Assembly: GCF_002086275.1 (NCBI RefSeq)
Contig: NZ_MVHT01000062.1
Span: forward strand, 1 to 39,922
Reading direction: 5' to 3'
DNA from: Mycobacterium intermedium
Lineage (GTDB): Bacteria > Actinomycetota > Actinomycetes > Mycobacteriales > Mycobacteriaceae
DNA length: 39,922 nt
Position 1 is the stretch's first letter. Each line of letters starts with the position of its first letter. The position numbers and the translations under genes were made by a program. This document shows, one piece after another, positions 8,080-16,305 of the stretch. The notes under the pieces were generated by a model. That model worked only from the letters and a program-made list of their open reading frames with translations, had not been told where the DNA came from and searched no databases.

Positions 8080-9316
8080 CGAGGGCGTACCAGAGCGCGC
8101 GCAACCGACCGCGGTCGGATCGGCGCGACATCGGAGATCGCGCGCCGACCACAAACACGCAAAGAAGATCCGACGCCGCCGACGCCTTGCGGGGGCATTC
8201 GCGCTCGGGCTGCTGGTGGTGATCGTGGTGGCGGCCGTGGGCCTGGGTTCCAAGCTGTGGCATATCCTCTCGGGTTCCAGCGGGGATTACACCGGCGGCG
8301 GCAAGCAGGACATCGTCATCCAGATCCAGTCCGGTGATTCGACCACCGACGTGGGCGAGACGTTGCACAAGCACAACGTGGTGCGCACGGTTCGGGCATT
8401 TGTCGATGCCGCGCACGGCAACGCGGCGATTTCGTCGATCCAGCCGGGGTTCTACCGAATGCGCACCGAGATTCCGGCGGCCACCGCGGTCGCACGCCTG
8501 GCCGACCCCAGCAACCGGGTCGGGAAACTGGTCATCCCCGAGGGGCGTCAGCTCGACGACACCACCGACATGAAGACCAACGTGGTGACGCCCGGGATAC
8601 TCAGCTTGATCTCCCGCGCCACCTGCGTGGATCTTGACGGTGACAAGCACTGTGTTTCGGTAGCCGAGCTGCGCAAGGCGGCCAGCAAGAGCACCCCGAC
8701 CATGCTGACGGTGCCGCTCTGGGCCGTTCAGCCGGTCAACGAACTGGGTGGCGACCACCGCCGCATCGAGGGCCTCATCGCGCCGGGAACCTTCAACATC
8801 AATCCGGCCGACTCGGCCGAAACCATACTCGCGACGCTGATCAGCGCGGGGACCATGGAGTACACGAAAGCCGGGCTGGAGGACACCGCCAGATCCTTGG
8901 GACTCTCGCCTTACGACATCCTCGTGGTGGCCTCGCTGGTGCAGCAGGAATCCAAGGTGCAGGACTTCCCGAAGGTCGCCCAGGTGATCTACAACCGACT
9001 GCACGAGCACCGCAAACTTGAGTTCGACTCGACCGTGAACTATCCGCTGGACCGCCGCGAAGTAGCCACCACCGACGCCGACCGCGCCATCCGAAACTCC
9101 TGGAACACCTACATGGCCGAGGGTTTGCCGGCGACCGCCATCTGTTCGCCCAGCGTCGACGCCGTGATCGCCGCCGCGCACCCGGCACCGGGCGACTGGC
9201 TCTACTTCGTCACCATCGACTCCCAGGGAACAACGCTGTTCACGCGCGACTACCAGCAGCATTTGGCGAATATCGAACTGGCCAAGCACAACGGTGTCCT
9301 CGACAGCGCGCGCTAG
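8072..9316 (+). CDS. mltG: Endolytic murein transglycosylase MltG
   Basis: Protein of 414 residues (Rv2553c-like). A basic cytoplasmic stretch (KKIRRRRR) precedes one membrane helix at about residues 42-60, so the enzyme faces the periplasm. A LysM-like part (about 80-160) with IQSGDSTTDVGETLHKHNVV leads to the YceG catalytic domain. E293 in the ASLVQQES segment is the expected catalytic Glu, followed by VAQVIYNRL. The C-terminal YFVTIDSQGTTLFTRDYQQH is typical. It cleaves growing glycan strands and sets their length. It overlaps ruvX by 8 nt and aroE by 23 nt. Confidence 0.94.
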   Translation: MIDEGVPERAQPTAVGSARHRRSRADHKHAKKIRRRRRLAGAFALGLLVVIVVAAVGLGSKLWHILSGSSGDYTGGGKQDIVIQIQSGDSTTDVGETLHKHNVVRTVRAFVDAAHGNAAISSIQPGFYRMRTEIPAATAVARLADPSNRVGKLVIPEGRQLDDTTDMKTNVVTPGILSLISRATCVDLDGDKHCVSVAELRKAASKSTPTMLTVPLWAVQPVNELGGDHRRIEGLIAPGTFNINPADSAETILATLISAGTMEYTKAGLEDTARSLGLSPYDILVVASLVQQESKVQDFPKVAQVIYNRLHEHRKLEFDSTVNYPLDRREVATTDADRAIRNSWNTYMAEGLPATAICSPSVDAVIAAAHPAPGDWLYFVTIDSQGTTLFTRDYQQHLANIELAKHNGVLDSAR

Positions 9317-10133
9317 GCGCAGGGCGGCGGTACTGGGCAAGCCGATCGCGCATTCTCGCTCTCCGCAGCTGCATCTGGCCGCCTACCGGGCGCTGGGCCT
9401 GAACGACTGGACCTACGAGCGCATCGAGTGCGACGCCGAGCAGCTACCGGGCTTGGTCGGCGGGTTCGGACCGGAGTGGGTCGGCGTCTCGGTGACCATG
9501 CCGGGCAAGTTCGCCGCCCTGCGGTTCGCCGATGAACGCACCGCCCGGGCCGAACTGGTCGGGTCCGCCAACACGCTGGTGCACGCGACGACGGGCTGGC
9601 GGGCCGACAACACCGACGTCGACGGCGTCGCGGGCGCCCTTGGACAAGCGCTTGGCCAGGCGGCCGGCCACGCCCTGGTGTGCGGGTCGGGCGGGACTGC
9701 ACCGGCCGCCGTGGTGGGGCTGGCAGACCTCGGCGTCACCGGCATCACGATCGTCGCGCGTGATCGCGACAAGGCAGCACGACTTCTGGACCTCGGAGAG
9801 CGGGTCGGCGTGACGACCCGGTTCTGCGCCTTGAACGACCCCGCCGACCGGGCCCTGGCCGACGAGGTGGCTGGCGCTCAGGTGTTGGTCAGCACCATCC
9901 CGGCCGACGTGGCCGAGCGCTACGCCGCGACTTTCGCGCCGATCCCGGTGCTGTTGGATGCCATCTACAACCCGTGGCCAACGCCGCTGGCCGCCGCGGT
10001 GTCCGCTGCGGGCGGCCAGGTGATCAGCGGCCTGCAGATGCTGTTACACCAGGCGTTCGCCCAGGTCGAGCAATTCACCGGCCTGCCCGCCCCGCGCGAA
10101 GCGATGACTTGCGCATTGCAAGCAGCGTTATAA
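9294..10133 (+). CDS. aroE: Shikimate dehydrogenase
   Basis: Enzyme of 279 residues that reduces 3-dehydroshikimate to shikimate with NADPH. The substrate-binding SRS (residues 21-23), catalytic K72 in VSVTMPGK and D108 in ADNTDVDG are visible, with GSANTLV and the nucleotide-binding GSGGTAPAAV. The C-terminal GLQMLLHQAFAQVEQFTG is a family hallmark. GTG 9294 overlaps mltG by 23 nt and has no clear ribosome-binding site. The first 10 residues are basic and poorly conserved. It opens the shikimate gene group. Confidence 0.95.
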   Translation: MSSTARARRRAAVLGKPIAHSRSPQLHLAAYRALGLNDWTYERIECDAEQLPGLVGGFGPEWVGVSVTMPGKFAALRFADERTARAELVGSANTLVHATTGWRADNTDVDGVAGALGQALGQAAGHALVCGSGGTAPAAVVGLADLGVTGITIVARDRDKAARLLDLGERVGVTTRFCALNDPADRALADEVAGAQVLVSTIPADVAERYAATFAPIPVLLDAIYNPWPTPLAAAVSAAGGQVISGLQMLLHQAFAQVEQFTGLPAPREAMTCALQAAL

Positions 10134-10143
10134 CGTCCCCCGG

Positions 10144-10566
10144 GTGCTGATCCCGGGGGCGGTTGCGGTGCTGGCCTGGTTGGTGGCGTTGAGCCGCTAC
10201 GACCTGTCGCAGCGTCGGCTGCCCAACCGGCTCACGCTCTCCGGAGCTGTGGCGATCCTGCTGGCGGCCATGGTTTGTGGCCGCGGGCCGCGGGCGCTCG
10301 CCGGCGCAGCCGCCTTGACAGCGGTGTATCTGCTGGTTCACCTGGTGGCTCCGCACGCCATGGGCGCCGGGGACGTCAAGCTGGCGATCGGTGTCGGCGG
10401 CCTCACCGGGAGTTTCGGGCCGGACGTGTGGTTCCTGGCGGCCATCGGCGCGCCCCTGTTGACGGCGTTGGTGGGCGCGGCCGCGGCGACGCGGGGTGTG
10501 CAGGCGGTACCGCACGGCCCGTCGATGTGCCTGGCAACGGTAGCCGCCATCCTGCTTTGCGGTTGA
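10144..10566 (+). CDS. A24 family prepilin peptidase, catalytic domain only (Rv2551c-like)
   Basis: Hydrophobic protein of 140 residues with about four or five helices. It keeps both aspartyl protease motifs of type IV prepilin peptidases: YDLSQRRLPNRLT near residue 20 and GAGDVKLA near residue 78. The N-terminal methylase domain of larger PilD enzymes is absent, as in tad-type peptidases such as Rv2551c. It would process pilin-like or Flp-type preproteins at the membrane. The GTG start lies 10 nt after the aroE stop. No pilin gene is seen in the window, so the substrate must be encoded elsewhere. Confidence 0.85.
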   Translation: MLIPGAVAVLAWLVALSRYDLSQRRLPNRLTLSGAVAILLAAMVCGRGPRALAGAAALTAVYLLVHLVAPHAMGAGDVKLAIGVGGLTGSFGPDVWFLAAIGAPLLTALVGAAAATRGVQAVPHGPSMCLATVAAILLCG

Positions 10567-10622
10567 TTCTGCGTACATGGCGGCCTTTACTCGAACTTCT
10601 CCGCCATGGACGCAGGATCAAC
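10561..10622 (+). terminator. Long imperfect hairpin between the peptidase gene and aroC
   Basis: Bases 10562-10583 pair with 10601-10622: 22 positions with one G-U wobble and one A-G mismatch, around a 17-base loop. The left arm starts in the stop codon of the peptidase gene. No U tract follows, which is common for mycobacterial terminators. It could end transcription or control aroC, whose GTG lies 42 nt downstream. Confidence 0.6.
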
Positions 10623-10664
10623 GGCCTGAACGTGTCACAACGGCGCCCATGGGAAGATGGTGCG

Positions 10665-11879
10665 GTGTTGCGCTGGATTACTGCCGGGGAGTCTCATGGC
10701 CGCGCGTTGGTGGCCGTAGTCGAAGGCATGGTCGCCGGCGTCCAAATCACCTCGACCGACATCGCCGACCAGCTGGCCCGCCGCCGGCTGGGTTACGGCC
10801 GCGGCGCGCGCATGAAATTCGAGCGTGACGCGGTGACCATGCTGGCCGGCGTGCGCCACGGCAGCACCCTGGGTGGGCCGATCGCCATCGAGATCGGAAA
10901 CACCGAATGGCCCAAGTGGGAAACCGTGATGGCCGCCGACCCGGTCGACCCGGCCGAGCTGGAAAACAGCGCCCGCAACGAACCGCTGACGCGGCCGCGA
11001 CCCGGCCATGCCGACTATGCGGGCATGCTCAAGTACGGCTTCGACGACGCCCGCCCGGTGTTGGAGCGGGCCAGTGCGCGGGAGACGGCTGCCCGGGTGG
11101 CGGCCGGAACGGTGGCGCGAGCCTTCCTGCGGCAAGCACTGGGCGTCGAGGTGCTGTCCCACGTCATCTCCATCGGCGCGTCGGAACCTTACGTCGGCCC
11201 GCCGCCTCGGGCCGAAGACCTGCCCGCCATCGACGCCAGCCCGGTGCGTGCGTTCGACAAGGCCGCAGAGCAGAGCATGATCACCGAGGTCGAGGCGGCC
11301 AAGAAGGACGGCGACACCCTGGGCGGCATCGTGGAAGTGGTGGCGTTGGGCCTGCCGGTCGGCCTGGGTTCATTCACCAGCGGCGACAACAAGTTGGACA
11401 GCCAGCTGGCCGCGGCGGTGATGGGCATCCAGGCGATCAAGGGCGTCGAGATCGGGGACGGTTTCGAGACTGCGCGCCGGCGGGGCAGCCGCGCCCACGA
11501 CGAGATGTACCCGGGTCCCGACGGCATCGTCCGCTCCACCAACCGGGCCGGCGGCATCGAAGGCGGCATGACCAACGGCCAGCCGCTGCGGGTGCGGGCC
11601 GCCATGAAACCGATCTCCACCGTGCCGCGAGCACTGGCCACCGTCGACATGGCGACCGGTGACGAGGCCGTCGCCATCCATCAGCGGTCGGATGTCTGCG
11701 CCGTCCCGGCCGCCGGGGTCGTGGTGGAGACCATGGTTGCGCTGGTATTGGCGCGTGCGGCGCTGGAGAAGTTCGGCGGCGATTCGCTGGCTGAAACCCG
11801 CCGCAACATCGATGCGTATCAGCGCACGGTTGCCGAGCGGGAAGCGCCGGCCACCCGAGCCCGGGTCTCGCAAGGGTAG
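10665..11879 (+). CDS. aroC: Chorismate synthase
   Basis: Enzyme of 404 residues that converts EPSP to chorismate using reduced FMN; called aroF in M. tuberculosis. It starts LRWITAGESHG, the family's first signature. RRRLGYGRGARMKFE, GNTEWPKWE and RPRPGHADYAGMLKYG follow. The FMN and substrate regions RASARETAARVAAG, the GGIEGGMTNGQ segment and AIHQRSDVCAVPAAGVV are all present. The GTG at 10665 gives the usual length; longer in-frame sequence back to 10275 overlaps the peptidase gene and is rejected. The stop lies 7 nt before aroK. Confidence 0.97.
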   Translation: MLRWITAGESHGRALVAVVEGMVAGVQITSTDIADQLARRRLGYGRGARMKFERDAVTMLAGVRHGSTLGGPIAIEIGNTEWPKWETVMAADPVDPAELENSARNEPLTRPRPGHADYAGMLKYGFDDARPVLERASARETAARVAAGTVARAFLRQALGVEVLSHVISIGASEPYVGPPPRAEDLPAIDASPVRAFDKAAEQSMITEVEAAKKDGDTLGGIVEVVALGLPVGLGSFTSGDNKLDSQLAAAVMGIQAIKGVEIGDGFETARRRGSRAHDEMYPGPDGIVRSTNRAGGIEGGMTNGQPLRVRAAMKPISTVPRALATVDMATGDEAVAIHQRSDVCAVPAAGVVVETMVALVLARAALEKFGGDSLAETRRNIDAYQRTVAEREAPATRARVSQG

Positions 11880-11886
11880 AAGCGGT

Positions 11887-12438
11887 ATGGCACCCATAGC
11901 GGTACTCGTCGGACTGCCGGGTTCCGGCAAGTCCACCATCGGGCGGCGACTGGCCAAGGCGCTCGGGGTTTCCCTGCTGGACAGTGATGTGGCCATCGAG
12001 CAGCAGACCGGGCGCACCATCGCCGAGATCTTCGAAACCGACGGCGAGCAGGAGTTCCGCCGCATCGAGCAGGATGTGGTGCGGGCGGCGTTGGAGAGCC
12101 ACGACGGTGTGCTCTCCCTCGGCGGTGGTGCCGTCACCAGTCCCGCCGTTTGCGAAGCGCTGGCCGGTCACACCGTCGTCTACTTGGAGATCAGCGCCGC
12201 GGAGGGGGTACGACGCACCGGCGGCAGCACCGTTCGCCCGTTGCTGGCCGGCCCGGACCGCGACGAGAAATACCGCGCCCTGATGGCGGCACGCATTCCG
12301 CTGTATCGGCGCGTCGCGACCATCCGGGTTGACACCACCCGACGCAATCCCGGGGCGGTGGTTCGCTACATCGTGTCGCGTCTGCCAACTTCGACGGAAA
12401 CAGCTGCAACTCCCAGCCCCAGTGAGGCCACCACATGA
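11887..12438 (+). CDS. aroK: Shikimate kinase
   Basis: Kinase of 183 residues that phosphorylates shikimate at the 3-OH with ATP. The P-loop GLPGSGKST has its Lys at residue 15. DSD (shikimate binding) follows at about 32-34, then FRRIE, the GGGAV loop and the lid with RPLLAG. The C-terminal 15 residues are a Ser/Thr/Pro-rich tail. ATG 11887 follows aroC by 7 nt, and the stop overlaps aroB (ATGA). Confidence 0.96.
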   Translation: MAPIAVLVGLPGSGKSTIGRRLAKALGVSLLDSDVAIEQQTGRTIAEIFETDGEQEFRRIEQDVVRAALESHDGVLSLGGGAVTSPAVCEALAGHTVVYLEISAAEGVRRTGGSTVRPLLAGPDRDEKYRALMAARIPLYRRVATIRVDTTRRNPGAVVRYIVSRLPTSTETAATPSPSEATT

Positions 12439-13523
12439 GCGCCAGCGCCGAACCGGTTACCGTGCGGGTGGCCGTCGATCCGCCGTATCCGGTGGTGATC
12501 GGCACCGGCCTGCTCAACGAGCTGGACGAATTGCTTTCCGGTCGGCACCGGGTCGCCATCCTGCATCAACCCGTGCTGGCCCAGACGGCGGAGGCAATCC
12601 GCAGCCACCTGGCGGACAAGGGCATCGACGCGCACCGCATCGAAATCCCCGACGCCGAAGCCGGCAAAGAACTGCCGGTCGTGGGTTTCATCTGGGAAGT
12701 GTTGGGCCGCATCGGGATCGGCCGCAAGGACGCCCTGGTCAGCCTGGGCGGCGGGGCAGCCACCGACGTCGCCGGCTTCGCGGCGGCGACCTGGTTGCGC
12801 GGCGTCTCGATCGTGCACATTCCCACCACGCTGCTGGGCATGGTCGATGCGGCCGTCGGCGGCAAGACCGGCATCAACACCGACGCGGGCAAGAATCTGG
12901 TCGGCGCGTTTCATCAACCGCTCGCCGTACTTGCCGACCTGGCCACGCTGGAAACCCTGCCGCACAACGAAATCGCGTGTGGGATGGCCGAAGTGGTCAA
13001 GGCTGGTTTCATCGCCGACCCGGTGATCCTGGACCTCATCGAGGCCGACCCGCAGGCCGCGATGGATCCGAAGGGCGACGTGCTGCCCGAGCTGATCTGG
13101 CGTTCCGTTGCCGTCAAAGCCGAGGTCGTCGCCGCCGACGAGAAGGAATCCGAGCTCCGCGAAATCCTCAACTACGGCCATACCTTGGGCCACGCGATCG
13201 AGCGCCGGGAGCGCTACCAGTGGCGGCACGGCGCCGCGGTGTCGGTGGGCCTGGTGTTTGCCGCCGAGCTGGCCAGGCTCACCGGACGTCTCGACGACGA
13301 CACCGCCGTTCGCCATCGCACGATCCTGTCTTCGCTCGGGCTGCCGGTCAGCTACGACCCCGACGCGCTGCCGCAATTGCTGGAGTTCATGGCCGGCGAC
13401 AAGAAAACTCGAGCGGGTGTGCTGCGGTTCGTGGTTCTGGACGGGTTGGCCAAGCCGGGCCGAATGGTGGGACCCGATCCGGGTTTGTTGGTGACGGCCT
13501 ACGCGGGAATTTGCGCCCCATGA
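12435..13523 (+). CDS. aroB: 3-dehydroquinate synthase
   Basis: NAD- and metal-dependent enzyme of 362 residues that cyclises DAHP to 3-dehydroquinate. GGGAATDVAGFAAATWLRG and PTTLLGMVDAAVGGKTGIN are the nucleotide and substrate signatures. The metal ligands are in GMAEVVKAGFI (Glu), LNYGHTLGHAIE (His) and WRHGAAVSVGL (His). It overlaps aroK by 4 nt at the start and aroQ by 4 nt at the end, so aroC-aroK-aroB-aroQ are almost certainly one coupled operon. Confidence 0.97.
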   Translation: MSASAEPVTVRVAVDPPYPVVIGTGLLNELDELLSGRHRVAILHQPVLAQTAEAIRSHLADKGIDAHRIEIPDAEAGKELPVVGFIWEVLGRIGIGRKDALVSLGGGAATDVAGFAAATWLRGVSIVHIPTTLLGMVDAAVGGKTGINTDAGKNLVGAFHQPLAVLADLATLETLPHNEIACGMAEVVKAGFIADPVILDLIEADPQAAMDPKGDVLPELIWRSVAVKAEVVAADEKESELREILNYGHTLGHAIERRERYQWRHGAAVSVGLVFAAELARLTGRLDDDTAVRHRTILSSLGLPVSYDPDALPQLLEFMAGDKKTRAGVLRFVVLDGLAKPGRMVGPDPGLLVTAYAGICAP

Positions 13524-13969
13524 CTCGCGAGGCGAACGTGCGCGTCAACGTCATCAACGGCCCCAACCTGGGCCGACTGGGCCGACGCGAGCCTGCCGTC
13601 TACGGCAGCACGACCCACGACGAGCTGGCGGCCCTCATCGAACGGGAGGCCGCCGCGCTGGGCCTCGACGCCGTCGTGCGGCAGAGCGATAGCGAGGCGG
13701 AACTGTTGGACTGGATTCACCAGGCCGCCGACGCGGGGGAGCCGGTAATCCTCAACGCCGGTGGCCTGACGCACACCTCGGTGGCGCTGCGTGACGCGTG
13801 CGCCGAGCTGGCCGCGCCCCTGATCGAAGTGCACATCTCCAATGTGCATGCGCGTGAAGAATTCCGGCGCCATTCCTACCTGAGCCCCATCGCGACGGGT
13901 GTGATCGTGGGGCTGGGAATTCAGGGCTATCTGCTCGCCCTGCGCTACCTGGCTGAAGTCGAGCGCTAG
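13520..13969 (+). CDS. aroQ: Type II 3-dehydroquinate dehydratase
   Basis: Enzyme of 149 residues (aroD in M. tuberculosis) that dehydrates 3-dehydroquinate through an enolate. It shows INGPNLGRLGRREPAVYG with the lid Arg and catalytic Tyr, ILNAGGLTHTSVALRDA, and EVHISNVHAREEFRRHSY with the catalytic His. ATG 13520 overlaps the aroB stop. The gene ends 2 nt from the end of the convergent membrane-protein gene, leaving no room for a separate terminator. Confidence 0.97.
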   Translation: MTREANVRVNVINGPNLGRLGRREPAVYGSTTHDELAALIEREAAALGLDAVVRQSDSEAELLDWIHQAADAGEPVILNAGGLTHTSVALRDACAELAAPLIEVHISNVHAREEFRRHSYLSPIATGVIVGLGIQGYLLALRYLAEVER

Positions 13970-13971
13970 CC

Positions 13972-14709
13972 CTACTTCTTGTCGTCCGGCCGGTCGGTGC
14001 GGATGACCTCGGTCGGCGTGTCGTCCTTGTCGGTCTGGAGCTGGTCGGTGCGCGCCTCGTCGGTGCGGATGACCTGGGTCTTGTCGTCGTCGCCGGTGGG
14101 AAAGACCTCGGTGCGCTCGTCGCGTTCGACGGTCGCCACTGGCGAGGTCCGCTGCTCGGTCTGGGCGTCGCCCCCCTGCCGGGGAATCTCGCCGGTTGGG
14201 CTGTCGTCGTCGCGGACGGCCGAAAAGACGTCGCCGTCGCCCCGCTCCCTGGCCGGGTCGTGGGATCCGTCGTGCTTCGGTGGCGGGGGAGCGCTGCGGT
14301 CCACCAGCCAGCGGCCGACGCTGACGCCGATGATGGCCACCACGAAGATCAGCAGCGCGGTGAAGGCGGCGAATGTCGTCACCTCGCTGAGCAGGCCCCC
14401 GGTGTAGATGCCTTTGTAGAACAGGCTGATGAGCCAGGCCACGAAGCCGCTGACAACGCCGGCGAACAAACCGCTCAGCAGCCAAACCATCGCCAGGTCC
14501 TCGCGGCGGTCGGGGTCGGGATTGGCCTTTGCGTCGGCCTTACCGTCGCGCACCCCCCATGCCACCACGACGACGATGTAGATGAGCAGCAGCACCAGGC
14601 TGATCAGGCCAGACTGCGACTGCCAAGCATTGATCAACGCCCCCTGAAACAGGCGAAGAACGACCATCGCGGCGGCAAACACCAATCCACGCAGGATCCA
14701 GGGTCTCAT
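13972..14709 (-). CDS. Four-helix membrane protein with acidic Thr-rich tail (Rv2536-like)
   Basis: Protein of 245 residues. Four hydrophobic helices span roughly residues 5-25, 34-54, 72-95 and 108-132. A hydrophilic cytoplasmic-type tail of about 110 residues follows, rich in Asp, Thr and Arg, with repeated T(E/Q)V(I/F)(R/P)T units such as KTQVIRTD and PTEVIRTD. It matches Rv2536, placed opposite to aroQ and pepQ as in M. tuberculosis. I recall the family being annotated as a B-4DMT-type transporter, but transport is unproven. The Thr repeats could be phosphorylation sites (inference). ATG 14709 has a TAAGCT -10 eight bases upstream and probably no leader. Confidence 0.85.
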   Translation of the reverse strand: MRPWILRGLVFAAAMVVLRLFQGALINAWQSQSGLISLVLLLIYIVVVVAWGVRDGKADAKANPDPDRREDLAMVWLLSGLFAGVVSGFVAWLISLFYKGIYTGGLLSEVTTFAAFTALLIFVVAIIGVSVGRWLVDRSAPPPPKHDGSHDPARERGDGDVFSAVRDDDSPTGEIPRQGGDAQTEQRTSPVATVERDERTEVFPTGDDDKTQVIRTDEARTDQLQTDKDDTPTEVIRTDRPDDKK

Positions 14710-14717
14710 GGGGCCTC

Positions 14718-14733
14718 AGCTTAGCGATATCGT
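14718..14733. promoter_or_regulatory. Divergent -10 elements for the Rv2536-like gene and pepQ
   Basis: The 32-nt gap holds TAAGCT on the minus strand (14723-14718), eight bases before ATG 14709, and TATCGT on the plus strand (14728-14733), eight bases before GTG 14742. Both fit TANNNT at the distance expected for leaderless mRNAs. A cgatatcg palindrome lies between them, so one protein could control both genes. Confidence 0.45.
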
Positions 14734-14741
14734 CAAGGGTC

Positions 14742-15869
14742 GTGACACATTCCCAGCGTCGACACAACCTCAAAGTCAATATTGCCGCCGCCGGACTCGA
14801 TGCGATGCTGGTCACAGACCTGATAAATGTCCGGTATCTATCCGGATTCAGTGGGTCTAACGGCGCGTTGCTGGTGTTCGCCGACGATCGTGAGGCGGTC
14901 TTGGCGACCGACGGCCGATATCGGACTCAGGCCGCCCAACAAGCGCCCGACCTCGAGGTCGCGATTGAACGGGCGGTGGGCCGCTACCTGGCCGGCCGGG
15001 CCGCGACGGACGGGGTGCAGAAGCTGGGGTTTGAAAGCCACGTCGTCACGGTGGACGCACTCGACGCGTTGCAGGCCGCCGTGGAGGACGGACAGACCGA
15101 GTTGGTGCGGGCGTCGGGCACGGTGGAGACGCTGCGTGAGATCAAGGACGACGGTGAGTTGGCCTTGTTGCGGCTGGCGTGTGAGGCGGCCGACGCCGCC
15201 CTGAAGGATTTGGTGGAGCGGGGCGGGCTGCGCCCGGGTCGAACCGAGCGGCAGGTCAGCCGTGACCTAGAGGCCCTGATGCTTGACCACGGCGCCGACG
15301 GAATCTCGTTCGAGACCATCGTCGCCGCCGGCGCGAACTCGGCGATTCCGCACCACCGGCCCACCGACGCGGTGTTGGCCGCGGGCGACTTCGTCAAGAT
15401 CGACTTCGGCGCCCTGGTGGCCGGATATCACTCGGACATGACTCGAACTTTCGTGCTGGAACGCGCCGACGACTGGCAGCTGGAGATCTATGCGCTGGTC
15501 GCGGAGGCGCAAAAGGCAGGTCGGGAGGCCTTGCGGCCGGGCGCTGACCTGCGTGAGGTGGACGCCGCGGCGCGCCGGCTGATCGCCGACGCGGGTTACG
15601 GCGACAACTTCGGTCACGGCCTCGGACACGGCGTGGGCCTGCAGATACACGAAGCACCGGGCATCGGGGCGACGTCCGCGGGCACGTTGCTCGCGGGTTC
15701 GGTCGTGACCGTCGAGCCGGGCGTTTATCTGCCCGGCCGCGGCGGTGTTCGCATCGAGGACACTTTGGCGGTGCCCGTCGAGTCACCGTGGGCGGCGTCG
15801 TCGCACGCCGCGGTGCACCCCCCGGAATTGCTGACCCGTTTCCCCAAAGAGCTGGCCATATTGACCTAG
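14742..15869 (+). CDS. pepQ: Xaa-Pro dipeptidase / M24 metallopeptidase (PepQ, PepE)
   Basis: Cytoplasmic aminopeptidase-type enzyme of 375 residues (Rv2535c-like) that splits dipeptides ending in proline. The N-terminal creatinase-like domain includes NVRYLSGFSGSNGALLVF. The catalytic pita-bread domain follows, with metal ligands visible as Asp in VKIDFGALV, Asp in GYHSDMTRTF, His in GHGLGHGVGLQIHE, Glu in VTVEPGVYLPG and Glu in VRIEDTL. GTG 14742 gives the M. tuberculosis start as remembered (MTHSQRR). Its 3' end leads into the 114-bp tandem repeat. Confidence 0.96.
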   Translation: MTHSQRRHNLKVNIAAAGLDAMLVTDLINVRYLSGFSGSNGALLVFADDREAVLATDGRYRTQAAQQAPDLEVAIERAVGRYLAGRAATDGVQKLGFESHVVTVDALDALQAAVEDGQTELVRASGTVETLREIKDDGELALLRLACEAADAALKDLVERGGLRPGRTERQVSRDLEALMLDHGADGISFETIVAAGANSAIPHHRPTDAVLAAGDFVKIDFGALVAGYHSDMTRTFVLERADDWQLEIYALVAEAQKAGREALRPGADLREVDAAARRLIADAGYGDNFGHGLGHGVGLQIHEAPGIGATSAGTLLAGSVVTVEPGVYLPGRGGVRIEDTLAVPVESPWAASSHAAVHPPELLTRFPKELAILT

Positions 15870-15893
15870 CCTTCGCGGGCGCTGCGCTTTTCT

Positions 15894-16129
15894 GCGCCGA
15901 GATGGCCGTGAGGGCTGTGTGCTGGCCGCGAACCGCGACCGTGGCGGCAATCTCGTCGGGTTGGTCGCGCCTCGACCCCGCTACGTGTCCCTTTGCGCCG
16001 CTGAGTCGCGCCGAGATGGCCGTGAGGGCTGTGTGCTGGCCGCGAACCGCGACCGTGGCGGCAATCTCGTCGGGTTGATCGTGCCTCGACCCCGCTACGT
16101 GTCCCTTTGCGCCGCTTAGTCGCGCCGCG
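15894..16129. repeat. 114-bp tandem repeat, two copies plus a short third start
   Basis: Copy one is 15894-16007 and copy two 16008-16121; gcgccgcg then begins a third and stops. The copies differ at only a few positions (for example gttggtcgcg versus gttgatcgtg, and gctgag versus gcttag). 114 is divisible by three, so several meaningless frames stay open through it. It lies between pepQ and the efp promoter. This is a good candidate variable-number repeat. Confidence 0.9.
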
Positions 16130-16159
16130 TTGCTTGGTGGCGCTGCCCCTGCGGGCGGG

Positions 16160-16294
16160 TAAACTACACCGAGTGCCCGCCGCCTGTGTACCAACGCAGG
16201 GACAGGCCGACCTCCTTGTAGGCAGGAATTCGAACTAAGGTCGGGCGGCGGCAAGAATCAACCGTGCTGGGCAACTGGCCATTTTTTGTAGGAG
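16160..16294 (+). promoter_or_regulatory. efp promoter and leader
   Basis: TAAACT at 16160-16165 fits the TANNNT -10 pattern; no convincing -35 is seen. Transcription from about 16172 would give a leader of roughly 130 nt ending in AGGAG (16290-16294), 11 bases before the efp GTG. The leader contains complementary GC-rich runs (ccgccgcc and ggcggcgg) and could fold. No known riboswitch was recognised. Confidence 0.4.
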
Positions 16295-16305
16295 ATTTGC
16301 GGATC

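Noticed and set aside
15394..16254. Minus-strand frame encoding a repeated 38-residue unit
   Set aside because: The repeat comes from the 114-bp DNA repeat, whose length is a multiple of three; the frame also covers the end of pepQ antisense.
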